From Microcaldota archaeon (GTDB taxonomy: Archaea; Micrarchaeota; Micrarchaeia; Anstonellales; Bilamarchaeaceae): a DNA stretch of 64,000 bases. A program made the translations under genes and the position numbers. Positions 47,859 through 56,030 of the stretch are shown here, one piece after another (within the stretch, counting starts at the first letter, position 1; each line of letters starts with the position of its first letter). The DNA is taken from assembly GCA_016212525.1 (NCBI GenBank), contig JACRGD010000010.1, forward strand, positions 248,001 to 312,000, written 5' to 3'. The notes under the pieces were generated by a model that had not been told where the DNA came from, did not search any database, and worked only from the letters and a program-made list of their open reading frames with translations.

Positions 47859-48815
47859 ATGAAAACTACTGCTAGAGCCCCAGCTAAGGGAGATTCAGAA
47901 TATAATACAGCCACACCACTAAGTCCAAAAAGAGCAGGAATAACAAGGGAGATCACGGTAATACCCGGATTTACACGGGATATTAGTGATTTTAGAGCAT
48001 TAGAGCCACTTGCAGAAGAAGGATATACGATAAGAGCCAGGAATCCCCGGGCTATTGGTAAAACGCCACGGGGAAAGAAAACAAATACCCAGACATATAT
48101 TTCAAAAGTAGCAAGGGATATTATTGACTCAATAGGAAAGATCAGAGCAGATAAAACGATTCTGGTAGCACACAGTGCAGGAGCGTTAGTGGCACTAGAA
48201 GCATTAAGTCAGATAGGGAGAATGCAAAACAGACCTCAAATAGACAAACTAGTATTGATAACTCCGCTTTTGGGAGATCCGAGAGACACTTTTCCTAGCG
48301 GAAAACCATTAAGCAAAGTTGCAACCGCACTAAGCACAGCTTTCGCTTCGAATATAGATCGGGTAATAAAACAAGGGGGTTCTGAAGAGCAGATAGCTCG
48401 AGCAGTAAGATTAATGTTCGGGACATTCGACGTCGTTGGAAAGGCAGGGTTCTTTAGAATGCTTGGTCTTAACGCAACGGCAAGCAGGGAGTTTAGATCA
48501 TTTGTAGAAGGAGTAAATAAATCATCTGATGAGGTCTTGGCCCTTGGAGTAGGAGGAATGTTTAGTCAAGGACCAAAACTTGCGCGAGCACTTGTGGAGG
48601 GAGAAATATCATTACCACCAACTCAGATTATTCTTGCCCATCAAGATGCACTTATAGGAGACCTGGAAGTAAGGGAAGTATTGAGTAGAGCAGATGATCA
48701 GGTTCAATCGAAAGTAATTATTCAAACGATGGACTGCGGACACTTCCCAATGCACGAGCGACCTGCAGAACTAGTAGGACGAATTAGGGAGTTTATTAAT
48801 GAACAAGAAGATTAG
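47859..48815 (+). CDS. Alpha/beta hydrolase-fold protein
   Basis: VIPGFTRDISDFRALEPLAEEGYTIRARNPRA...TILVAHSAGALVALEAL (GxSxG-like HSAG). Confidence 0.75.
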   Translation: MKTTARAPAKGDSEYNTATPLSPKRAGITREITVIPGFTRDISDFRALEPLAEEGYTIRARNPRAIGKTPRGKKTNTQTYISKVARDIIDSIGKIRADKTILVAHSAGALVALEALSQIGRMQNRPQIDKLVLITPLLGDPRDTFPSGKPLSKVATALSTAFASNIDRVIKQGGSEEQIARAVRLMFGTFDVVGKAGFFRMLGLNATASREFRSFVEGVNKSSDEVLALGVGGMFSQGPKLARALVEGEISLPPTQIILAHQDALIGDLEVREVLSRADDQVQSKVIIQTMDCGHFPMHERPAELVGRIREFINEQED

Positions 48816-49353
48816 AATAGGGGAGCTTGTAGCAAGCAGGCGAAAGGAATCGACCAGACTTGGTGAACTTAAGACAAACAATCTGATCTACCTCCCTGCA
48901 ATCGATAGATTACCCAGGGGCTCGCAATTTTTGGATCAGAGAAATGCTGCAACGATCGATGGAACATATCATTTCTCACTTTATTCGTGTCTTGGCATAT
49001 TAGTTGAAAATGTAGCAATAGCGCACCTGGACGGAGTTCATAGGGGAATAGGGATACAGACAACTCGGTTTCTTAATCAAAACAAGGGAAATGAACCCGT
49101 CTATGTATTCGTAGGAACAGAGCCACTAGAAGATCGAATAGAAAGCGTCTTTGAAGAGATAGAGCGAAGAAAAAGACAGGGGATTTTTGTAAGACTTCCA
49201 GAAGATCATAGCACAATAGTCATATCTAAAGGAATTGAAATTTCGCTGATTCCAGATGAGTTTAGACCAGTCAGACAAAAAGGAAAATTGGAAGATTTGG
49301 GAGGCATAATGTTTATGGATAAAGGGACCCAGAAGCTGATCTGCTGGGATTAG
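48799..49353 (+). CDS. Hypothetical protein, possibly CheD-like fold
   Basis: SLYSCLGILVENVAIAHLDGVHRGIGIQTTRFL is reminiscent of CheD deamidases; overlaps the upstream hydrolase gene by 17 nt. Confidence 0.45.
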   Translation: MNKKIRIGELVASRRKESTRLGELKTNNLIYLPAIDRLPRGSQFLDQRNAATIDGTYHFSLYSCLGILVENVAIAHLDGVHRGIGIQTTRFLNQNKGNEPVYVFVGTEPLEDRIESVFEEIERRKRQGIFVRLPEDHSTIVISKGIEISLIPDEFRPVRQKGKLEDLGGIMFMDKGTQKLICWD

Positions 49354-49910
49354 GACAGCATAATCTCTTCGATCAATTGAACAAGACGGGGATAATTTGT
49401 AAAACCAGAACCCTCATTTAGGTGTCCGGCATTATGCTCGACTATAAATTCGGCCCCAAGAAGCGTTGCCATCCGTTCGCCCTCATCAAGCCGGATATAT
49501 GGATCATTATCCGAATTTAGTATGATTATTTTTTCTGCTTTCGATTTGATTTTTTGCCAATTGAAATCCTGATCGACAAAATTTCGGATTTGATCTATTC
49601 CAAGGTCCTTTGCAAATCCGGCAACAAGAATGATAGCTTTGACTTTTTCACATTCACCAAAAGTCTCGAGCAGGCGTAGAATAGTTGGGCAACCCAGACT
49701 ATGACCTACCAGGACCCACTCATCCTTAAGTTCAAAAGTTTTTACATTGCTTCGGACTTCACTAAGCCAAGCACTCAAGATAGGATCTGCCCGATCTGGA
49801 AAATCAGGAGCAACAACTTGTATTGCACGTGCAGCAAAATGATCTGCGGTAGAACCGCTCCAACAACTCCGACCATCGCCACCCCAACAGTGAAAGAGAA
49901 AAAGTTTCAT
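49350..49910 (-). CDS. RBBP9/YdeN-like serine hydrolase
   Basis: MKLFLFHCWGGDGRSCWSG...EWVLVGHSLGCPTILRLLE...IIILNSDNDPYIRLDEGERMATLLGAEFIVEHNAGHLNEGSGFTNYP. Confidence 0.8.
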   Translation of the reverse strand: MKLFLFHCWGGDGRSCWSGSTADHFAARAIQVVAPDFPDRADPILSAWLSEVRSNVKTFELKDEWVLVGHSLGCPTILRLLETFGECEKVKAIILVAGFAKDLGIDQIRNFVDQDFNWQKIKSKAEKIIILNSDNDPYIRLDEGERMATLLGAEFIVEHNAGHLNEGSGFTNYPRLVQLIEEIMLS

Positions 49911-49980
49911 GAAGATATTTAGTATTATTACTATTATTAATCTAAATTAGACATCAATAGATAGATAAACAATCGACAAA

Positions 49981-50169
49981 TTGGGGGTCAAACTCATGAA
50001 CTCGTGCCAATCTTGCAAAAGTAGCAAGTCAGTAGTACCAATTATTTATGGGGATCGGGGTCAAAGCGCAGTAATGGCTGCCAAAAAAGGCAAATGCCAC
50101 CTGGGTCCTTGTATCAGATTGCCCAATGCACCGCAATTTTATTGCAAAACGTGTAAAATAGAATTTTAG
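49981..50169 (+). CDS. Small Cys-rich putative zinc-binding protein
   Basis: CQSCKSSK...KCHLGPC...FYCKTCK. Confidence 0.6.
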   Translation: MGVKLMNSCQSCKSSKSVVPIIYGDRGQSAVMAAKKGKCHLGPCIRLPNAPQFYCKTCKIEF

Positions 50170-50177
50170 GTGATAAC

Positions 50178-50969
50178 GTGTTCGCAATCGAAGTAACAAA
50201 CTTGACGAAAAAATTTAAAGAATTTACTGCAGTAGAAAACATCTCATTTAAGGTAAAACAGGGATCGATTTTTGCCTTTTTAGGACCAAACGGAGCTGGA
50301 AAAAGCACTACGATAAAGATGCTCACGACACTGCTCAATCCAACGCATGGGCAAGTACAACTAAACGACTTTGATGTTACAAAAGACCCCAATGAAGTAC
50401 GGAAAAATTTTGGAATAGTTTTCCAGGATCCTAGCGTAGATGATGAACTTACAGCCTATGAAAACATGGATTTTCATGGAGTGTTATATAAGGTACCAGA
50501 TAATCAGAGACCAACTCGGATAGAACAACTATTAAGACTGGTCGAATTGTGGGATCGAAAAGACGATCTGGTCAAACATTTTTCAGGAGGAATGAAAAGA
50601 AGGCTCGAAATCGCACGGGGCCTGCTGCACCACCCAAAAATATTGTTTTTAGATGAGCCAACGATCGGACTTGATCCGCAAACCAGAAATCACATGTGGA
50701 GTTACATAACCAAACTTAACAAAGAAGAAGGAACAACGATATTTTTCACTACACATTATATGGAAGAGGCAGAAAGGGTTGCACAGGAAATAGCAATAAT
50801 TGATCATGGAAAAATAGTGGCACAGGGAACATCGACAGAACTCCAGGAAAAAACAAATGCCAAAACACTCGAAGAAGCATTTATCAGCCTAACAGGCCAG
50901 CAGATCAGGCCTGAAGATGCGACTCCAATGGATAATCTTAGAATGAGCAGAAAAATGTTTAGGAGATAG
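50178..50969 (+). CDS. ABC transporter ATP-binding protein (DrrA-like)
   Basis: Walker A FLGPNGAGKSTTIKML; signature HFSGGMKRRLEIARGLLHHPKILFLDEPTIGLDPQTR. Confidence 0.93.
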   Translation: MFAIEVTNLTKKFKEFTAVENISFKVKQGSIFAFLGPNGAGKSTTIKMLTTLLNPTHGQVQLNDFDVTKDPNEVRKNFGIVFQDPSVDDELTAYENMDFHGVLYKVPDNQRPTRIEQLLRLVELWDRKDDLVKHFSGGMKRRLEIARGLLHHPKILFLDEPTIGLDPQTRNHMWSYITKLNKEEGTTIFFTTHYMEEAERVAQEIAIIDHGKIVAQGTSTELQEKTNAKTLEEAFISLTGQQIRPEDATPMDNLRMSRKMFRR

Positions 50970-50981
50970 GGGGAGAATAAA

Positions 50982-51725
50982 ATGAACGCAATATACATAA
51001 TGTGGTTACGACAACTAAAAAGATATTTTCGATCCCGTGCGAGAATAATAGGATCCATAGGTCAGCCGCTGCTGTTTTTGCTTGCCCTTGGATTCGGATT
51101 TGGACCAATATATGCAAAGGCAGGCGATGGTAATTACATTCAGTTCATAGCTCCAGGAATAATTTCCATGGGAATACTATTTACGTCAATATTTGCTGGA
51201 ATAGAGGTCATATGGGACCGCCAGTTTGGATTTCTAAAAGAAACATTAGTAGCACCAGTCTCGAGATTTGAAATAATGCTCGGTAGAACACTTGGAGGCG
51301 CCACAATTGCAGTCTTTCAGGGAATAATAATATTTGCAATAACGTTGCTTGTTGGATTTAGGCCAGAACTAAGTTCGATACCTCTAGCGCTCATATTTGC
51401 ATTGTTGATTTCAATTTTTTTCACGGCCCTTGGAACCGCAATAGCCTCGCTCCTTGATGACATGCAGGGATTCCAGATCATAATGAACTTCCTTGTAATG
51501 CCGATCTTTTTTCTCTCGGGGGCATTGTTTCCACTTGAGGGACTTCCTAGAGAAATAGCAATAATCACGCAGATCGATCCGCTCTCATATGGGGTCGATG
51601 GACTTCGGGGAACCTTAACAGGATTGACACACTTTGGACTTGCAATGGATCTTGGGGTCTTAGTGATACTAACAGGAATCACATTAGTCATAGGAAGTTA
51701 CCTATTTTCTAAAATAGAAGCGTAG
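50982..51725 (+). CDS. ABC-2 type transporter permease
   Basis: Six hydrophobic segments; WDRQFGFLKETLVAPVSRFEIMLGRTLGGATIAVFQG. Confidence 0.9.
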   Translation: MNAIYIMWLRQLKRYFRSRARIIGSIGQPLLFLLALGFGFGPIYAKAGDGNYIQFIAPGIISMGILFTSIFAGIEVIWDRQFGFLKETLVAPVSRFEIMLGRTLGGATIAVFQGIIIFAITLLVGFRPELSSIPLALIFALLISIFFTALGTAIASLLDDMQGFQIIMNFLVMPIFFLSGALFPLEGLPREIAIITQIDPLSYGVDGLRGTLTGLTHFGLAMDLGVLVILTGITLVIGSYLFSKIEA

Positions 51726-51739
51726 ATTGATAGAGGTGG

Positions 51740-52441
51740 ATGATTATGACCGAACTTATTTGTCTAAAGGACAGTTACCTAAAGGAATGCGAAGCGAGAG
51801 TAATTGAAGTAAATGGAAAGGAACTCATACTCGATCGGACGGTTTTTTACCCTCGCGGAGGAGGACAGCCAACGGATTTTGGAACTATCAACGAACATAA
51901 GATCATCAATGTCTCAAAAAAAGATGGCAAAGTTATCCATGAAACAGAAATCGAAAGCGGACTTAAAGTTGGAGATAGAGTAACCTGCAAAATAGACTGG
52001 GAACGCAGATACAAACTGATGAGAATGCACACAGCGGCGCATGTTCTGGCAGCGACGGCATATACGGAATTAAACTATCAGATTACAGGCAATCAGATCG
52101 AAACAGATCAAACACGATTTGATTTTTCAATGGAAGGATTTGACCGAGCTAAATTCGATGATATGGTCCAGAGATGCAACGCAAAACTAAAGGAGGACAT
52201 AGAGATCAAGGTTTATGAGCTTCCTAGAGAAGAAGCACTGAAAATACCAGGAGTAGTAAAACTTGCCGCGGCACTTCCGCCATCAATCGCCATTCTTAGG
52301 ATCGTTGAGATTCCAGGAATAGACTTGCAGGCGGATGGCGGAACGCATGTCCGATCGCTAAAGGAAGTCGGTCAGATCAAAATACTCAAACTCGATAATA
52401 AAGGCTCGAAAAACAAGCGAATCTATTTTGGACTGGAATGA
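51740..52441 (+). CDS. alaX: Alanyl-tRNA editing protein AlaX
   Basis: FYPRGGGQPTDFGTI...MRMHTAAHVLAATAY...DGGTHVRSLKEVGQIKI. Confidence 0.92.
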   Translation: MIMTELICLKDSYLKECEARVIEVNGKELILDRTVFYPRGGGQPTDFGTINEHKIINVSKKDGKVIHETEIESGLKVGDRVTCKIDWERRYKLMRMHTAAHVLAATAYTELNYQITGNQIETDQTRFDFSMEGFDRAKFDDMVQRCNAKLKEDIEIKVYELPREEALKIPGVVKLAAALPPSIAILRIVEIPGIDLQADGGTHVRSLKEVGQIKILKLDNKGSKNKRIYFGLE

Positions 52442-52940
52442 TAAAATGCAGGAGACCAACATCGAAAAGTTAGTTGAAAGGGCAAAACAATTACAGCGAA
52501 CTGGAGAGAAATGGCACTTTCACATGTTGACCCCAGATTGCCAGTTTAATTCCACACCAAACAAGCATCTTTTTGTACTCGAAGAAGAATCATCAGATGA
52601 AACACTCGTAGTTTATTCAGATCACAGGTATCTGAAAGTTGGAGAAGAACTTGTTAAATTGATCTATGGAGATGCAATAGTCGAAGAGAAAGGAATCAAA
52701 CGAGAAATGGTTAGACCTCAGATAGTCTCGCAGATACTAGAAAAGGCAACTCAATGCAATCGAAGAGGAATAATTTGGCATCATCACCTGTTATTTCCAA
52801 AATGCATTTTCAATAATCACAAGAAAAAATGGATCAATGTTTTCGAATTCAATGGTGAAAAAATTGAATCGATTACTGATTACGAGCCCATTGAAGACCT
52901 AGGAGAGATAGAAAAACTCTTTTATGCACAGAAAAAATAA
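52428..52940 (+). CDS. Hypothetical protein with duplicated H-x-H-x-L-x-P-x-C-x-F motif
   Basis: WHFHMLTPDCQFNSTPNKHLFVLEEE and WHHHLLFPKCIFNNHKKKWINVFEF. Confidence 0.65.
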   Translation: MDWNDKMQETNIEKLVERAKQLQRTGEKWHFHMLTPDCQFNSTPNKHLFVLEEESSDETLVVYSDHRYLKVGEELVKLIYGDAIVEEKGIKREMVRPQIVSQILEKATQCNRRGIIWHHHLLFPKCIFNNHKKKWINVFEFNGEKIESITDYEPIEDLGEIEKLFYAQKK

Positions 52941-52992
52941 GATGCAATTATAGAATGAAACCTATTTAACCGTTCGACCCATTTCTTTATTC

Positions 52993-53991
52993 ATGAAGAT
53001 CTCGGTGTTTGAGGCAGATGAAATCGAAAAAAACATTCTAGGAAGAAAGCTCAAGCCCGACAGACTCGAGTTTTTTGATGAACCGTTAACACTCAGGAAC
53101 TGCGGGCTCGCCAAAGACAGTCAAGTCGTAGTCGTGTTTATACACTCACAAGTAGACAAAAAATTACTCTCTAGACTACCCAAACTAAAAATCATTGCAA
53201 CCCTCTCGACAGGAACAGACCACATAGATCTCAAAGAATGCCAAAAAAGAGAGATTGTAGTTAGCAGCGTTCCATCTTATGGAGAAGATACGGTAGCCGA
53301 GCACACATTTGCACTCATACTGGCGCACTCACGAAAGATCATCGAATCGGTAGAAAGGGTCAAAAAAGGCAGTTTTTCGCCATCAGGACTAACCGGATTT
53401 AACCTAAATGGCAAAACCATCGGGATAATCGGGACTGGAAAAATCGGATCCTATGTAGCAAAACTCTCATCTGCATTAGGGATGAATATACTTGCATTTA
53501 GCAAACACAGAAATGAAGAAATCGAACGAAAATATGGAGTTAGATATGTCAAAGCACTCAAAGAGCTGTTATCCGGCTCGGACATTATCAGCCTCAACTG
53601 TCCTCTGACCAAAGAAACGCATCATCTAATTAACCGAAAGAACATGAACTGGATCAAAAAAGGAGCTATGTTGATCAACACTGCACGGGGAGCACTCATA
53701 CAGACAGAAGCACTAGTTGAAGCACTCAAAATCGGCAGGATTAGTTATGCCGGCCTTGATGTCCTTGAAGAAGAAGAGAACATAACCGAAGAGAAAGAAT
53801 TGCTCGCCAAGAAAAAGGGCGATCAGAGGGAACTCAAAACAGCGCTTGCCAACCACATATTAGTGACAAGTCCAAACGTATTAATTACGCCTCATAACGC
53901 ATTCAATTCGAAAGAAGCATTGGAGAAGATAGGCGTAGTTACTGCGGAAAATATACTAAGCGCATTAAAGAAAAGAAAAGGGGTAACTTAG
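52993..53991 (+). CDS. D-2-hydroxyacid dehydrogenase (NAD-binding)
   Basis: LSTGTDHIDLKECQKREIVVSSVPSYGEDTVAEHTFALIL...GKTIGIIGTGKIGSYVAKL...NTARGALIQTEALVEAL...ITPHNAFNSKEAL. Confidence 0.9.
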   Translation: MKISVFEADEIEKNILGRKLKPDRLEFFDEPLTLRNCGLAKDSQVVVVFIHSQVDKKLLSRLPKLKIIATLSTGTDHIDLKECQKREIVVSSVPSYGEDTVAEHTFALILAHSRKIIESVERVKKGSFSPSGLTGFNLNGKTIGIIGTGKIGSYVAKLSSALGMNILAFSKHRNEEIERKYGVRYVKALKELLSGSDIISLNCPLTKETHHLINRKNMNWIKKGAMLINTARGALIQTEALVEALKIGRISYAGLDVLEEEENITEEKELLAKKKGDQRELKTALANHILVTSPNVLITPHNAFNSKEALEKIGVVTAENILSALKKRKGVT

Positions 53992-54053
53992 AAGGATTTA
54001 GATCAGATCTGAGGGCTGAATCATCCGTTGTCGCAAGTTTTTTATTTCGGGAT

Positions 54054-54665
54054 GTGCCATTCTGTTGCATGGGAGTAAATTTTGTACTTTTTGTGATTGA
54101 TCGTAACAAACTCGATCTTAAAGTAAAAGAAGAAAAAATACTTGATTCGGATAGCTCCCTAGGCGTACATCTGTTAAGATTAGGATCTAAAGGCCTCACC
54201 TGCAAAAAACTATTTCAGGAGAGAGCTTATTGGATGGAGATATTATACAAGACAAGCAGAAAAAAACTTTTCAAAGAATATGCAGTATCAGTAAAAATGC
54301 TTCTAGATGGTTCTCATTCTGATTCAGTTTTTGACTTTCAACAAGAATCGATTAATAAAGAATTTCTAAAGGATTCTTACGGGAACCATATTGGAATTTT
54401 GAATGCTGAGAATAGTTCAAAATTTATTGATTATCTTAAAAAATTAGTAAGAGAGGACTTTGTTTATATCGAAGACTGCAACTATGAGAACGATTTTCTA
54501 AGTAACCAACCATCTTGCAAGGAATATGACAAAGATCAGGAAGGTAAAAAATTCATTACCAAAGTCACACAGAAGGAACGTGTCCCACCATATCTTGATG
54601 ACATAATTAAAGGATTTGAAGAGTTTCCATCCTCAGAAAAATGCCTGATCGGATTTTATTGTTAG
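54054..54665 (+). CDS. Hypothetical orphan protein
   Basis: 203-aa ORF on its own; exact start uncertain. Confidence 0.45.
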   Translation: MPFCCMGVNFVLFVIDRNKLDLKVKEEKILDSDSSLGVHLLRLGSKGLTCKKLFQERAYWMEILYKTSRKKLFKEYAVSVKMLLDGSHSDSVFDFQQESINKEFLKDSYGNHIGILNAENSSKFIDYLKKLVREDFVYIEDCNYENDFLSNQPSCKEYDKDQEGKKFITKVTQKERVPPYLDDIIKGFEEFPSSEKCLIGFYC

Positions 54666-54797
54666 TTTTCTATAAAACTCCGCTAGATACATCTCAGTAT
54701 TCTCTGCGTCACATATTCAGTTTTGGTGAAAGAATATTCACAGTAAAAATTTACATCGTAGTGCTGCTTAAGAACTAAGATTAGCCCAGAGTGCAGT

Positions 54798-55154
54798 TTA
54801 GAGGAGCTTTAGTTTTCCGAAAATCAAATCAAGCGCTTTTTCATCAAATGGCCCAGCGGCAAAGCAGGTTATTGTATTTGGTTCGACCTGAGTGTGTCCT
54901 GCATCGCGAACCAGCTCGCAGGGAATTCCGTAAGTTTTGGCTTTATTGTAGTATTCAAGAAGCTCGGATTCACCATTTACCTTGAGAGTGACTTTCATCA
55001 TCCCTAGCGAAAACCAGTCGCGGGCGATTTGCGGATGGGTATGTCGGGTTTTTTCATAAGCTAGAACCGATGCATGTGACCCTTGAGCAACTAGCTTGCC
55101 CTTGCCCATGGAAAGATCAGCACGCATCACAATGACTTGTTTGAACATCGACAT
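54798..55154 (-). CDS. pth2: Peptidyl-tRNA hydrolase, Pth2 family
   Basis: FKQVIVMRADLSMGKGKLVAQGSHASVLAYEKT...GIPCELVRDAGHTQVEPNTITCFAAGPFDEKALDLIFGKLKLL; start trimmed from 55181. Confidence 0.93.
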   Translation of the reverse strand: MSMFKQVIVMRADLSMGKGKLVAQGSHASVLAYEKTRHTHPQIARDWFSLGMMKVTLKVNGESELLEYYNKAKTYGIPCELVRDAGHTQVEPNTITCFAAGPFDEKALDLIFGKLKLL

Positions 55155-55183
55155 CAAATGCCAGAGGGATAATTTAAACATTA

Positions 55184-55984
55184 CTAGGTTCGGGTTGCAG
55201 CGATTCGGTCTGCAGGGATAATAGCAGGCGAAGCGGCACTGCCAGAATTAGAACCCGCAGTTGATGAAGCCGAATTAGGAACTGAACCAGTGGAAACCTG
55301 TTCTGGCATCGGCTCATCAACGCCAAGAAGATGAAACACTGAACTCTGCTTAAGAATAACATCGAGAAGGGCATCTAGATGAGAATCTATAGTGCCAATG
55401 TTCATGGTTCGACCTGTTTCTTGAACTAAATAGGTTGTCCTAGGCCAGAGTTCAAGAGACGAAGGAGCATTTTGAACTGAATCTCCAGTAACAGAAATCC
55501 TAAATGGATTAGATCCATCAGTGAAAATTCGAAGTTGAAATCCCAGTCCTGAGAATAATTCATATAAACGATCGTTTGCTTCCCGAATTGCGGCCTTAGC
55601 CGCAGCATGACCGGCATAACTCATTTGAGTAGAAGGCACTTGTGCTGCCTCAAAGGCCAATCTGCATCGGACAATCTCGCGTCCGGAAGTGCTACCATAT
55701 ATACCAATATGCGCACCAAATCGAGCCACAAGAGAATCGAGTGCCGCGGATTCAAGAACTGGAACTCCGGATAAATTCAGATCATCCAATGGAGCTAGAT
55801 TCTTGGTTTTAGCTTCCAAAAAAACACCATCTAACGCAGCCCTTTCGCGTAGAGGGAGGCTCAGGGGATCAACAAGAACATTCATTTTACGCGGAGCAGT
55901 TTCATTAACGCCCCAACGAGGATTATCAACAGTATTGAAAGGTTTTGGTACTCGTACTGCACGATATAGTAAATGGCCAGTCAT
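55184..55984 (-). CDS. Hypothetical protein
   Basis: 266-aa ORF; no recognised family by eye. Confidence 0.55.
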   Translation of the reverse strand: MTGHLLYRAVRVPKPFNTVDNPRWGVNETAPRKMNVLVDPLSLPLRERAALDGVFLEAKTKNLAPLDDLNLSGVPVLESAALDSLVARFGAHIGIYGSTSGREIVRCRLAFEAAQVPSTQMSYAGHAAAKAAIREANDRLYELFSGLGFQLRIFTDGSNPFRISVTGDSVQNAPSSLELWPRTTYLVQETGRTMNIGTIDSHLDALLDVILKQSSVFHLLGVDEPMPEQVSTGSVPNSASSTAGSNSGSAASPAIIPADRIAATRT

Positions 55985-56030
55985 AGCTAACTATGTTGAT
56001 AAGATTTGTTTATAAATGGTTGTCACAAAT

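Noticed and set aside
54666-54790. Short intergenic gap near pth2 as a possible ncRNA
   Set aside because: No convincing inverted repeats, k-turn or tRNA-like features by eye.
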